Shown here: piece after piece, positions 33,701-44,817 of the stretch | Layout: every line of letters starts with the position of its first letter | How positions within the stretch are numbered: the first letter of the stretch is position 1 | Source of the DNA: Spisula solida | Lineage: Eukaryota > Mollusca > Bivalvia > Venerida > Mactridae | Reading direction: 5' to 3' | Length of the DNA: 64,000 nucleotides | NCBI GenBank assembly: GCA_947247005.1 | Contig: OX365949.1 | Coordinates: forward strand, 7,388,001 to 7,452,000 | Program-made: the position numbers and the translations under genes | The notes under the pieces: model-generated | Database searches by the model: none | Seen by the model: the letters and a program-made list of their open reading frames with translations, nothing else | What the model was told of the DNA's origin: nothing

Positions 33701-36700
33701 GGGAAGATACAATTACATGTAAGTAAGTTGTAAATTGAGTAGCACTCCCAGCTTGACTTTTTAACTTTGTACTTGAAATATAATTTAGCAAGTGGTTCCC
33801 TGGTGCAGTGTTTAGAGCTACTGACAGCTGATCTGAAGGTTGTGGGTTCGATTCCACCTTCAGCCGGATTAAAACAGAAATGCTGTTCAGTGTTTGAACA
33901 GTTTCCCACCTTACATTATCGGTAACTAAATTGCTAACAGTCATTCTGACGAGACTATAAAAACCAAGGTCCCGTGTAAGATGCTTTACATCAGGCACTT
34001 AAAAGAACTAGGGTGCTTCTAGAACTGGAGCATCTTCTGGATCATTCACTATCCCCAAATAAGTGACTAAGCTCTTCTGGGGGCCTCGCCAATATGGACT
34101 GCCGGTTGTGAGGATATATAATAGCATATAAATCATATTTAAATAGATCTTATTCACACAACATACCAGAATAGCTTTACTTTTCAAAATTTATTGAACA
34201 CTAACGCAGCTATCATAATTTTAATATTGGCTATCATAATTTTAATATGGAAAACGTTGAATGAAATCTGGAAATTTTCTTATCTATAAAAATGTTTCGC
34301 AACTGTTGGGCTGAATGTACTGAAAGATCGACTCAATTACTTCACTATAAAGAACCTAAGTATTAAATTCAGAACAAAATATTGTCCAAGTGTTTGCTCT
34401 ATCTTTTCGACCAATCAGGACTCGATTTTCATCATCTATTTACTCATGAGTTGTTTCCAATAAAAATACTTCTTTGCCAAGAAATTATTAGAAGCCACTG
34501 CAAGTTAACAATATGATCCTCCATTTGGTCATTAAATGAACTTTCAATTTTTTCGAGCGAGCCAATGTTTAACATGCTGCTGCTCTAGCCCATAGGATAC
34601 TTTTAATTCACAAAGAAATTATAAATTTCACACAGTCTTAACCTGTACATAAAATTTAATACTGATTCCCTACTAAAAATAAAGATCAAGATTTTTCATC
34701 TGCAGGTCTGAGGTCTTACTGCAGCCTCATTGACATGTCTGGCAGAATCAGATTCGAAATAACAGAATTTGTCTGAACTTTTTTCTTTTTATATTTGTGT
34801 GACTGATTTATTGTCAGACTGTCAGGTTTGCAGCTAATTTATCAGCCTGATAGTCTAACGGAAGGTTTATACTTCCAGAACGTCTGATAGACAGTCTAAT
34901 TCTGGTTTCCATTTTTTTTAGAAAATGTTATATTGTTACATCAATTCATAGTGTTACTGTACAGTGGATGAAAGAGTCAATGCCAACTCAACAAAATATA
35001 CTTATGATATCTACTTTAAACATTGCCTAACAGGCTAGTTTTAAAAAAACTTTTTTGGTTTTATTCAATTGTAACACTCTTTTCAATATTATATTCTCAT
35101 TCTAACATGACTTAGTAAAACCCTCGCATACAGACCACCCTAACAATAGGACTAGCACAACATGACCACCCTAACAATAGGACTAGCACAACATGACCAC
35201 CCTAACAATAGGACTAGCACAACATGACCACCCTAACAATAGGACTAGCACAACATGACCACCCTAACAATAGGACCAGTACAACATGACCACCCTAACA
35301 ATAGGACTAGCACAACATGACCACCCTAACAATAGGACCAGCACAACATGACCACCCTAACAATAGGACCAGCACAACATGACCACCTTAACAATAGGAC
35401 CAGCACAACATGACCACCCTAACAATAGGACCAACACAACATGACCACCCTAACAAAAGGACTAGCACAACATGACCACCCTAACAATAGGACTAGCACA
35501 ACATGACCACCCTAACAAAAGGACTAGCACAACATGACCACCCTAACAATAGGACCAGCACAACATGACCACCCTAACAATAGGACTAGCACAACATGAC
35601 CACCCTAACAATAGGACTAGCACAACATGACCACCCTAACAATAGGACTAGCACACCATGACCACCCTAACAATAGGACCAACACAACATGACCACCCTA
35701 ACAATAGGACCAACACAACATGACCACCCTAACAAAAGGACTAGCACAACATGACCACCCTAACAATAGGACTAGCACAACATGACCACCCTAACAAAAG
35801 GACTAGCACAACATGACCACCCTAACAATAGGACCAGCACAACATGACCACCCTAACAATAGGACTAGCACAACATGACCACAGTTGATTTTCACTGCTG
35901 TATACAATGTGTGAATTCAACCTCAATATTAAGACCAACTCCATGATTAGTCCAGCCTATAATGGCCATAAGGGTGGCCTAGTTATTGAGGTAGTTCTGT
36001 AACTTGATAGACACAATCTGGAGGTCATACTTATCAAAGACTCTCTGATTATTCAACTTGACAAGTCTTAACATAAGTAGCTATTGAACTAACATCTATC
36101 AAAATGCTTCTATACATACATTCAATCTCGAAATAAAATGAACCACTTCAACATTTCAACATTTTTCCATTCTCACACAGTTCAAACACAGAACACACTC
36201 AAATGAAAATTTCGGAGGGTTTCAACAATCATTTAACATTCTTCTGTCGACACAGAACACCTGTATATCTTGTAAATTAACCAGCTAGACGCAGTAACCC
36301 TCTACCTGGTTTATACACATACAGCGAGATAACGCTGTATCTACAACCTATACTCGCACAATAAACATCTGTGTCGTGTTTATCTCTACAATCAGTTATG
36401 CTATTTTCATCAAATAAAATCTATATCTTTTAAACATCTATGGGAGCTCTATTGAATACATGTTTAACTGTTCGGAAAATCAGTTTAATGGTTTTAAGGT
36501 TAAGAAGGTGTAACACCAATTAAATGATAAACTATTAGATTTGACAGTCAAATGACTGGTTAATTACCCAGTCAAAGAAACCTGACACTTGCAAAAGAAC
36601 TGAACAACCAAAGAAATTAAGATTTTTTTTAGAAAATTACCTAGTTACCTACATGTAGTTGGTTTTATGTGTTTCCCATCTATAAGATGTGTATATGCTG

Positions 36701-39700
36701 CATAATGCATACTGTCACATTGTACGTTGTTACTTGTACAACATATTAATTATTATGTTAACCAAAACTATACCCAAACAAGACAGCGTTCAATAAATGC
36801 TTATGCCCCCATGGAAGCTTAATATCATTTAACAATTAAATATACATGTATTTAATAATTGCCCTGTACAACAACACACCACTCCCTATTAAAATGAAAG
36901 AAAGAACCAGAAAATTATGTGGATCAATTAGCTCAATTTTGTTTTCAGAGTATAACCACATTCTCTTCTTGTTTACAACTGGAACCCATCCTATGCTTTC
37001 TTAACAATACTGGTCGGTACTATCCGACCAACAATTTTTGACAGTTACGTCATTTTGTCAACAATCTATAAATAACCAGGGTATATCCCCAACGGATTAA
37101 TGATCTTATTAAATAGAAGTATGTCCTTATCAATTCTAATAGTCCAAACAAAACATGGTCCTGTGGATGTGTTAGTTGCTTCTCACACAGGCGGTCCAAG
37201 TTCAAAGCTTGTGGTAGACAAACTATATGAATGTATTTTTGTACAATATACGGGCACACATTTAATGATTTAATACAATAACGAATTTGAAAATATTCTT
37301 TTGTCATATGATTAATAAAAGCTCTTAAAAATGACATAATCTCTAAAACACGTTTAGAACAGACGTTGCTTTCTCGTTATTCATAAAAAAGACTTATTAC
37401 AATTATCTAAAACGCGTTCTTAGCCATTCAAATTAGCCATCTTAAGTTTAGTGAAATGACAAAGATGTAATTCATTTTTCACACATAATTTGTATTCAAT
37501 TGCAAAATAGTTACGAGCGGAAAAAAGTTACGCTGACGGGGATCGAACTCCATACCTTTCAACTACTAATACTGCCCCGTTATCCTCTCGACTACGATAT
37601 CATATTGAGATTATAGGAAAAGAAATATAATGATAATCCACATTTTTGTAGAACAATTAATAAAGTAAACATTGGATTGTATACACAATGTGACGTCACT
37701 GTCAGGTATTCCTGGTCAGATAGTATAAAGACCACAATGAGAACAATAAACAATGAACTTATTGAGACAAGAACCCACCTACTGAGCTGCCCACAATAAA
37801 CAGTGCATGATGACACATTTAATCTGTGGTTAGTTTATACCTACGGTATTTATTTTAAGACGATTGTGAAACAAGTTTTTCCAACGTATATTAATCACTC
37901 TCCACACCTCATTCCTGATGCTAAATATCAATCGCCAGGAGGGTATAAAATAATAAAGAGAAGCCAGTTTCCCTGTTATGCTGAGCATTTAGCAAGGGAA
38001 ATATTAGTACCATTTTTATTTTGTCTTTGGTATTATGCGACCACCCGCAGGTGAAGCAGATGCTTAAACACTAGGCTATGGAGGAGGTGGTAACTTTGTT
38101 TGATACCAGGATTTAATGTAGATGTTTGATCTACCGTATTACATAAAGCCTTCAATTTTGAAGGCTATTGCACAAAAGTTGTTAAAGCCATGAGAGCATG
38201 AGGTATGGATCCTGGGTAGGGCCTAGCTTTCCAAAACAAGGCACATAACTCTGTTCACATTTGGCTCCATTAAAATAAAATATCAAATTAAATCAAGATC
38301 TAGGTGCACAACTTCTCATGCTGCTTAATGGCCAAAGTTGTAAGTAAAATGTGCCACACAAAAAATTACAGATGCCTGTTCATAGAAATTACAAATCTGA
38401 GAACGGTTTTTTCCATTGGAAAACCAGGTCAAAAATTGAGCGAAAGTTTAAGACTGACTTACCAAAATCTCTTCTATTTGATTCCTTGGTATAGAGAGCA
38501 TCAAAGTATACTGGATATTTGTGAGTAGTCCACCTCTGTAGATAGTCCTCCTCTTCTGTTAGTACATTGAATAACTCGGGTATAGGATCAGGCATTTCCT
38601 CAATGGCACTAGTTTTAAAAATACTGTCCTCAGGATCTGGATGGGGACACATGTCTGAAATATTACATGTATGAGATGTTTGTAAAACAAAATAATGTAT
38701 GTGTACAGGGTGTACCATAATAATTATGTGTTACCAATCCAACCAAATGCCATGACAAAATGCTTGATCTCATTCTCATATGCCATTGCCATATCACAAA
38801 TGATAGCTATTGTACTATGCTCCCATACTCACTAGGCAATTGGACTTCTGGTATTTATGAAGACATCTTTTTGGCAAACCAGCGCTCAAACGAAGTGCTC
38901 AGGTGAGCTAAAAATGGCACAAGGTAGAGTTATGGTTCTTGTGCACTGCACTTCAGCTTATTGCAAGAAACACGCACACCAAATCTTGAGTCATGACAAA
39001 GTTATGCTCCGGACAAGAGATGGTCTAATAAAATCAATCAAAGGGAAATAATTCAAAAATGGTGCAAGGTAGAGTTATGGTTCTTACGTACTGCACTTTG
39101 GCCTTTTGCAAGAAACATGCATACCATTTCTTGAGTCATTTGAACTTTAGGTGACAAAGTTATACTCCAGACAAGAAATGGTCTAATAAAATCAAACAAA
39201 GGGAAATAATTAAAAAACGATGCAAGGTAGAGTAATGGTTCTTGCGCACTGCACTTAGACTAATTGCAAGACACATGCATAGCAAGTTTAAGTCCATTAA
39301 ACCACTGGTGACAAAGTTATGCTCCGGACTAGCAATATCGGACGCCCCCACCGCCGACCAAAGTAATACCTATGTGTCGCCTAATCAGGTGACACAAAAA
39401 CCATGCTTAACAAATAAGTATGATTTTACAGTGTTTACCAGTATACTGACATGAATATGATGCACTTGTTGACAAGTAAAAACTGAAGTTAATAGTCAAG
39501 TGGTTTGTAAAACTATGTAGGAAACAAGGTGTCAGACAATGTACAATGTAGGGCTATGTAGGAAACAAGGTGTCAGACAATGTACAATGTAGGGCTATGT
39601 TGCATTATTAAAGCTACACTGGCATAGAATAGATGAATGCAATTTCCTAGATGTCAAAATATCTTGAATGTTATGACAGCCAGTAAGTAAAACCTGATAA

Positions 39701-40501
39701 TCATTCCGAGTCAGTTTTTTTAACACTAATTCTACTTACTAGGTAACTTTAAGAGGAAATTTATTGTCAGGAAAAAAGTCCATAAAGTGCTTGTCAAGTA
39801 AACCCATAAAATATTATAGACATACCAAGTCATAAAGAACATTTACCGGACATTAATTGATTAAGAAAACACATCACAATAACTATCCTAGTTCCTGGTA
39901 AATGTGTCATTGTATGAAACTGTGGTCCACAGTGGTTTAAGTGTGCAGGGTTTGTTAAACAACATTACACCCAGAATAAACAAGTTGCTTCAATCATTCA
40001 AGATGATATACTAGTTTAATATAGACAGCGTTTTATATAAAATCTACTGATGGCAAACTAAACCTTTAAAACTTCTGTGACATTTAACGATGTTAATACA
40101 AAGACTTCTAGCCAGTGCACTTGTCCATCAAACATGACGTTTTGTTTTCAAATAACACCGATCTAAACCAAAAAATTAAACATTTTAATGCTAATGCTTA
40201 TTATGTTTTTTTTGTTGTTTTGGAAAGTGCATGGATCTCCCTTTAATACTTTAAGTATGTCATACAAGAAACAACACTTGAACTTACCAACACATGAGCA
40301 ACATTCAGAATATAGTTGTGCGAGACAGAGTTGACACAGTTTACAGCAAGTACAATTCTTCTTGTCGGACATATCACAGTCACAACTTTTAATCAGCTGA
40401 CATTTGCTGACGAGACTAGCACACGCTGCCTGGTTACAGGCTTCTGTCACATATACCATGCCTAGTAGGCAGAGTAAGCCGAGAACCGTAGAATATTCCA
40501 T
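30405..40501 (-). CDS. TWSG1: Twisted gastrulation (TWSG1), 3 coding exons, 260 aa
   Basis: Secreted modulator of BMP signalling that forms complexes with BMP ligands and chordin outside the cell. Exons on the minus strand (40501-40288, 38654-38463, 30781-30405) join in frame to 783 nt. A signal peptide (YSTVLGLLCLLGMVYV, cut near TEA|CNQ) precedes the N-terminal Cys-rich domain CNQAACASLVSKCQ..CTCCKLCQLCL..ECCSC (14 Cys with exon 2). A linker with MPDPIPELFNVLTEEEDYL matches the conserved EPIPSLFRALTE segment. The C-terminal domain has NCTV, KCMSMKKCKQSCKSMGA, AKYRWFHN and CIDYG (10 Cys). All 24 cysteines of the family are present. Human TWSG1 (223 aa) ends two residues after the last Cys; here a 53-residue acidic tail follows. 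NCT may be N-glycosylated. No neighbouring gene shows a related role. Confidence 0.95.
30811..31175. mobile_element. MITE with CTGTAAAATC ends in TWSG1 intron 2
   Basis: CTGTAAAATCATTTATTTTC at the left and GAAAAATAATGATTTTACAG at the right are inverted copies. The interior repeats GGTAAAATGTAATTTAGTGG with small changes four times (about 30856-31015). The element begins 29 bases upstream (gene sense) of the exon 3 acceptor. Confidence 0.8.
31180..32110. other. TWSG1 intron 2, unrecognised part
   Basis: No exon or clear repeat seen. An open frame at 31891-32211 runs into the following repeat and is not coding. Confidence 0.45.
32116..33204 (+). mobile_element. Bivalve-type 'gctcacctgtca' element with 145-bp tandem interior
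   Basis: GCTCACCTGTCA (32141-32152) and TGACAGGTGAGC (33186-33197) are perfect inverted repeats. A small hairpin (AGGGCCCAAAGGGCCCT) lies outside the left one and AGCTCACCTTGTCAC inside the right. Between them is a tandem array, then a GGACGGACGGACGACGG stretch. No coding capacity. It lies in TWSG1 intron 2. Confidence 0.8.
32188..33115. repeat. 145-bp tandem repeat, 6.4 units
   Basis: The phrase GTGA(C/T)(C/T)AAGTT begins at 32188, 32333, 32478, 32623, 32768, 32913 and 33058, exactly 145 bp apart each time. Units contain TTTGACCTTGTGACCTAG and GATGACCCAATATCGAAC. Divergence rises toward the right. Confidence 0.95.
33785..34135 (+). mobile_element. tRNA-derived SINE (family of 16617)
   Basis: The head has CTGGTGCAGTGTTTAGAGC and GTGGGTTCGATTCCACC. 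The body has GTGCTTCTAGAACTGGAGC, ATCATTCACTATCCCCAAAT and GGGGCCTCGCCAATATGG, ending ATAATAGCATATAA. Open frames on the minus strand here are by-products. Confidence 0.8.
34140..35130. other. TWSG1 intron 2, unrecognised part
   Basis: Apart from a two-copy duplication of CTATCATAATTTTAATAT at about 34211-34251, nothing was recognised. Confidence 0.45.
35134..35882. repeat. 31-bp minisatellite, about 24 units
   Basis: The unit is ACCACCCTAACAATAGGACT plus AGCACAACATG, 31 bp. Variants (ACTAGC, ACCAGC, ACCAAC, CAAAAGG) recur in blocks, so groups of units were copied together. It lies in TWSG1 intron 2. Confidence 0.97.
35885..37520. other. TWSG1 intron 2, unrecognised part
   Basis: AT-rich; no exon or clear element seen. 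Confidence 0.4.
37530..37606 (-). mobile_element. tRNA-like sequence (SINE head or tRNA pseudogene)
   Basis: On the minus strand ATCGTAGTCGAGAGGATAAC resembles an A box and GGAGTTCGATCCCCGTC a B box, spaced like a tRNA with a variable loop. The stems do not form a full cloverleaf by eye, so it is unlikely to be a working tRNA gene. Confidence 0.55.
38463..38654 (-). CDS. TWSG1: TWSG1 exon 2 (linker)
   Basis: Acceptor ATATTTCAG|ACATG; donor GATTTTG|GTAAGTC. It completes the N-terminal Cys domain (DMCPHPDPED) and carries the conserved PDPIPELFNVLTEEEDYL segment, then RWTTHKYPVYF. Confidence 0.92.
38855..39370 (+). repeat. Tandem repeat, 3 units of 145-158 bp (intron 1 of TWSG1)
   Basis: CAAGGTAGAGT(T/A)ATGGTTCTT begins units at about 38920, 39065 and 39223. 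The step is 145 bp, then 158 bp after a 13-base insertion. It shares GACAAAGTTATGCTCCGGAC. The left flank CAGGTGAGCTAAAAATGG recalls the end of the 32 kb element. Confidence 0.85.
39513..39594. repeat. Tandem duplication, 2 x 41 bp
   Basis: CTATGTAGGAAACAAGGTGT to CAATGTAGGG is repeated exactly. Recent. Confidence 0.95.
40288..40501 (-). CDS. TWSG1: TWSG1 exon 1 (start, signal peptide, N-terminal Cys domain)
   Basis: ATG at 40501-40499 (CAGTGATGG context). 71 codons end in phase 1 at GTGTTG|GTAAGTT. The hydrophobic signal core is followed by CNQAACASLVSKCQLIKSCD. Upstream, CTTTTGTAG|GGGTGAAACC (acceptor at 40532) suggests a 5' non-coding exon further upstream. Confidence 0.93.
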
Positions 40502-41174
40502 CACTGTATATATAGTAGCCTGGTTTCACCCCTACAAAAGATAAGAAAGTACATATAAAGGGTGCTTAGTCAATTCACCATTTTTAAAAAAAAATTATGT
40601 CCAGGAAGAGTCTCTACATTTGCAAATGCTGTTTGGCAGATTTTGTACATGTAGCTCAGCTTGTTATAGCTTGAAATAGGCTTTTTTACAGTAAATAACT
40701 AAATATGTTTTACTAATACAAAGGTGTAGTTAGGACCCTGTAAGTCCCAATGCAATAGCATTGATAAACCAAAAGCATTGATATTAAACAAACTATTGAA
40801 CTTTATTCAAAACTTTAATCTGAAAGCCCGGACAAACAGACTAACAGACAGCTGAATTTCAATATGCCCAAAAGGCACCTGTAGCCCTATCAAATTAAAA
40901 AAATTGCCTGGGGAGTATGTGCCAAACCTCCTAGCATAAGATGCCACACATATTCATTTTGATAAAGCTATGGCCCTGACTATGATAAAGCCTTATGTAC
41001 CATGCATTAAGTTTGAGTCATTATGCGTAGATAAGTTTGCGTCAATTTTGGCTATAATTTTTGTTGGGCAAAAATAAATGGCTATACACATGTAATTTTT
41101 AAATGACCAGTGTGAACACGATTCGGTGCTTTGAAGGTCAAAATTAGGTCATGTGATATAGATGTGTGCAGACT

Positions 41175-42340
41175 CAGCGATTTTTTTCACTTCTTTGGGA
41201 AAGGGTCCGGGTCCGTTCAGATTGGGAATTTTCCTGTCGTGACAACTTGAAATTGGGAATTTTCATGAAGTAGAAAGGCCAAATAAAACAGAAAAAGAGA
41301 TTACATGTGACTGTTTACTGGTTTCTGTAAACTTTTATGCTTGACATCTTGTCAAAAATGTTCATACCTTTGTCAGTTTATGTCTGATTTTGAATAAAAA
41401 AATAAATGTTCATTTGAAATTTTTCCCTTCAATCATAGCCTTTTTAATCCCCCGCCACGAAGTGGGAGGGGATTATAGGAATGGTCTCCGTCCGTGTGTG
41501 CGCGCATGCGTCCGTCCGTAACAAAATCGTGTCCGCTCTATAACTTTTTGATGCCTTGGCCGAATTGCATGAAACTCATACCAAATGTGTAACTAATAAA
41601 AACGACGTGCAGAACCCATACCCCAACCATGCTGGTTCAAGGTCAAGGTCACAATTTAAGGTCAAAAGTAAGAATCTTGCATTCCATGTCCACTCCATCA
41701 TAAACCTTTTAATGCCTGGGCCAAATTGCATGAAACTGATACCAAATATGTAACTAATGATGACGATGTGCAGAACCCACATACCAACCATGCTGGTTCA
41801 AGGTCAAGGTCACAGTTCAAGGTCAAAAGTTTAAATCTTACATTTCATGTCCGCTCTTTAACTTTTTAATGGCAGGGGCCGAATTGCATGAAACTCATAC
41901 CAAATGTATTACTAATAAAGCCGACATGCAAAACCAACATTTCAACCATGCAGGGTCAAGGTCACAGTTCAAGGTCAAAGGTTTAAATCTTACATTTCGT
42001 GTCTACTCCATAACTGTTTAATGCCTGGTCCGAATTGCATGAAATGGATACCAAATGTGTAACTAATAAAGATGACATACAGAACCCACATTCCAACCAT
42101 GCTGGTTCAACGACAAGGTCACAGTTAAAAGGTCAAAGGTTTGAACCTTACATTTTCCATCTGCTCCTTAATTTTTTAACGCCTGGGCCACTTGCATGAA
42201 CTCATACCAAATGTGTAACTTATTGGACAATTTCACTGTTCATTAATGCGGCAGGGGATTATAGCCGTCTTCTGGACTGCCTTGTTCAAATTGGGAAGGT
42301 ACCATTTACCGGTATCAAACAAAGAAGGAAAAAATCACTG
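41175..42340 (+). mobile_element. MITE copy 1 (CAGTGATTTTTTTC ends, 5-bp duplication), split by an insertion
   Basis: The left end CAGCGATTTTTTTCACTTC and right end GAAGGAAAAAATCACTG are inverted. AGACT flanks both sides (41170-41174 and 42341-42345). The left part (to about 41446) and right part (from about 42286) match copy 2 at 42462-42801 over their length. An unrelated element sits between them. Confidence 0.88.
41447..42286 (+). mobile_element. Bivalve-type 'cccccgccac' element with about 157-bp tandem interior
   Basis: It starts AATCCCCCGCCACGAAGTGG and ends GGCAGGGGATTATAGCCGTC. TTGCATGAAACT or variants begin units at 41565, 41726, 41884, 42035 and 42192 (steps 161, 158, 151 and 157). 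It contains TCAAGGTCAAGGTCACA repeats and CCGTCCGTGTG near the start. It is inserted in MITE copy 1. Confidence 0.85.
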
Positions 42341-42368
42341 AGACTGCGGAGTCAGTTCAAATACAACA

Positions 42369-42830
42369 TCCATACTTTGTAGCAAGCCATATTGATGTTA
42401 GACGAAACAGTCAATTTGGGATAACCAGGGACAGACGGACGAACAAGTCTGACAATCACTACAGTGATTTTTTTCGCTTCTTTGTGAAAGGGTCCGGGTC
42501 TGTTCAGATTGGGAATTTTCGCGGCGTGACAACTTGAAATTGGGAATTTTCATGAAGCAGAAAGGCCAAATAAAACAGAAAAAGAGATTACATGTGACTG
42601 TTTACTGGTTTCTGTAAACTTTTATGCTTGACCTCTTGTCAAAAATGTTCATAACTTTGTCATTTTATGTCCGATTTTGAATTTTTTTTTTTCAAATGTT
42701 CATTGGGAATTTCTCCCTTCAAATTTGGGAAAATTATAGCTTTTTTCTAATTGGGAAGGTACCGTTTACCGGTAGCAAACAAAGAAGGAAAAAAATCACT
42801 GCACTATATGCCTTCCGATCTATCAATTCA
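42369..42830 (-). repeat. 'GGGGCATA' repeat copy, split by MITE copy 2
   Basis: AACATCCATACTTTGTAGCAA, CAGTCAATTTGGGATAACC and GACAATCACTA, then CACTATATGCCTTCCGATC after the MITE, are the reverse complement of the element at 20371. Joining across the MITE restores the continuous text. Confidence 0.8.
42462..42801 (+). mobile_element. MITE copy 2 (CAGTGATTTTTTTC ends, CACTA duplication)
   Basis: 340 bp. The left end CAGTGATTTTTTTCGCTTC and right end GAAGGAAAAAAATCACTG are inverted, with CACTA on both sides (42457-42461 and 42802-42806). The interior is the same as copy 1 (GGGTCCGGGTC, AGAAAGGCCAAATAAAACAG, TTACTGGTTTCTGTAAAC). Confidence 0.92.
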
Positions 42831-42834
42831 GGAC

Positions 42835-43975
42835 AGGGCTGAACACCAACACTGGTCCGCTGGTCCAAGACCAGTGAAGATCCAGAAGGACCAGTGAAAG
42901 TTCTGGAGGACCAGTAACTGTCCTATTTATAAATTTGGCGCGTTTGCCCTGCTTGACCAGTGGCCAAAATAGTTAGTGTCTAGGCCTGCAGGAGCATAAA
43001 AAGTCTTGAGATTGTTTGATACTGTAGCTGCAAGGGGAAGTAACTGCTGTGAGGAGTTTAGTTTTATAGTGTCCGGTCTTAATTATAAGTGTAAACAGAA
43101 AGTCTAACCCCCCCAAAAAATTATCCTGGCTGAAAAATTATCCGGAACAATGTTTATCAGCTGATGACACCTTAAGCATACGCTTATCAAGGGCAATTAT
43201 TGATTGTTAATAGGATTGACCACTCTCCTGGGATGCTTTAAAGGTTTGAGGTTTGTTACGTGAAAAAATGATAAATCTGCTAATACTGTACTGGCTGAAT
43301 CTGTTCAAAATCCAGAGGTGGGCAACTTCAATAACATGCCGACTATACACTATTCATGCTAATATTCCCATGAAGTTTGATGATTGTCGCTTGCAGACTT
43401 TAAAAGCTGCATGCGATACGTAGGGTACAATATCTAACGAAGATGTAAAGGGCAATAACTCTGCTAATACTGGATGCACCTCACTCAAAGTAAAGAGGTG
43501 CGCGAATCGTAACCCATGCTGATTAATAAACAAAATTTGATGACCTTAAATGTTTCGAGCTACATACATTTTCAGACCTTTTACAAGCGTTTGTTAAATA
43601 TTAGTTATACTACATACTTTTTAAATTCGACTCTCTTTTTTTATCAATATTAACGTCAATTAAATTAATCATATCTCCCATCATCTCATATATGGATCAA
43701 AACTTTTTTTACACTTAATGTTAGATTACAGAGCTAGGCAGTGACAGTAACATAAAACAATCCAAGAATTAGTATCAGACACAAGAAAATAATTGATGTA
43801 TTCTTTATATATCACAATACGAAATAACTCATTCATTTTCGTTCCCAAAAAGAACAAGGGCGAACCAATCGTGGTACGAAACCCTAATTGACATGAGCTA
43901 TTTTTCTAATGCACAGGTAACAATGCGTGACAACCGGAGTGTGCACGTGTGAGCAAATCATACGAGCATGATAAA
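42835..43975. other. Upstream of TWSG1, no gene seen
   Basis: A short GGACCAGTGAA repeat (about 42855-42935) is present. The rest is unrecognised. Confidence 0.4.
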
Positions 43976-43979
43976 AAAT

Positions 43980-43992
43980 ACTCACCTATTTA
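43980..43992 (-). promoter_or_regulatory. Candidate donor of a 5' non-coding TWSG1 exon
   Basis: On the minus strand AATAG|GTGAGTA is a near-consensus donor (exon end 43986) that could pair with the acceptor at 40532. Such a site can occur by chance, so transcript evidence is needed. Confidence 0.25.
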
Positions 43993-44817
43993 TTTACATT
44001 TCACAACATCTCATCGGGAGAAAACATGCAATCACAAAATTAATCCACTCTTTGTTTTGATGAGTTGACTCAGTGCGCTGAGGCGCTACCTGTAATTAGA
44101 CCCAAGAACGGCAAATCTTGAAAATTAAACTTTCGCAGTGATCTCCCTTATAATGGAATAAACTGTTGGAAATTGGACAACAAAAGTTTACAGCAGTTAT
44201 TTCCCTTAATATTTGATAAAAAATCAATACCACAGATCATATAAATAAACACAATTATCTTATGTAAATATACTTATAAAAAAAAGTTTATCGAGTTGAA
44301 ATGTTTTATTTGTTTTCGTGAAGTTGCTTGACATTTAACCGAAGGAAAGTTTTTCAATCTTAAGATCATTTCATTTCAATTGAAATTCAACCATTTAAGA
44401 CGGAAATTCATCATTTGTAAGGAGATATGGGTCAATTAGAAACATAACAAGAAATGTGATGTCGATTTTGTCCTCCTTGAGGAGTCATTACAGTCAGGGA
44501 CCGTTATTCTTCCCAGTTACAGTTGAACATGTTTGTCTCTTGCTGTTACGAAGCTTTAAAACAACGGTTAGGGGAATCAGGTAGTTCTAATACAACTACC
44601 TGGGGGAATGTTATACCATTTTTGTTCAATGTTTGCTCAAGGTCATGTACCTCGGACGGCCTTTTGTTCTTCACCTCCTCTACTCCCGAGAAGGACCAAA
44701 ATTTGTTAAATAGGCGAAAGTTCTAGTGTGTTTGTTTAATCCAAACTGAGGTGGTAATTTTATTGCCTACGAGTCGTTATGCGATAAAAATTGCCGAGGC
44801 AAGCCAACCCTGCCAAT

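Noticed and set aside
33649..33998. Minus-strand open frames of 86 and 108 codons
   Set aside because: They cover the second copy of the same SINE; repeat-derived.
44523..44726. 67-codon plus-strand open frame (MNMFVSCCYEALKQ..)
   Set aside because: Ser/Thr-rich, no homology recognised and no splice context; could be chance in a less AT-rich stretch.
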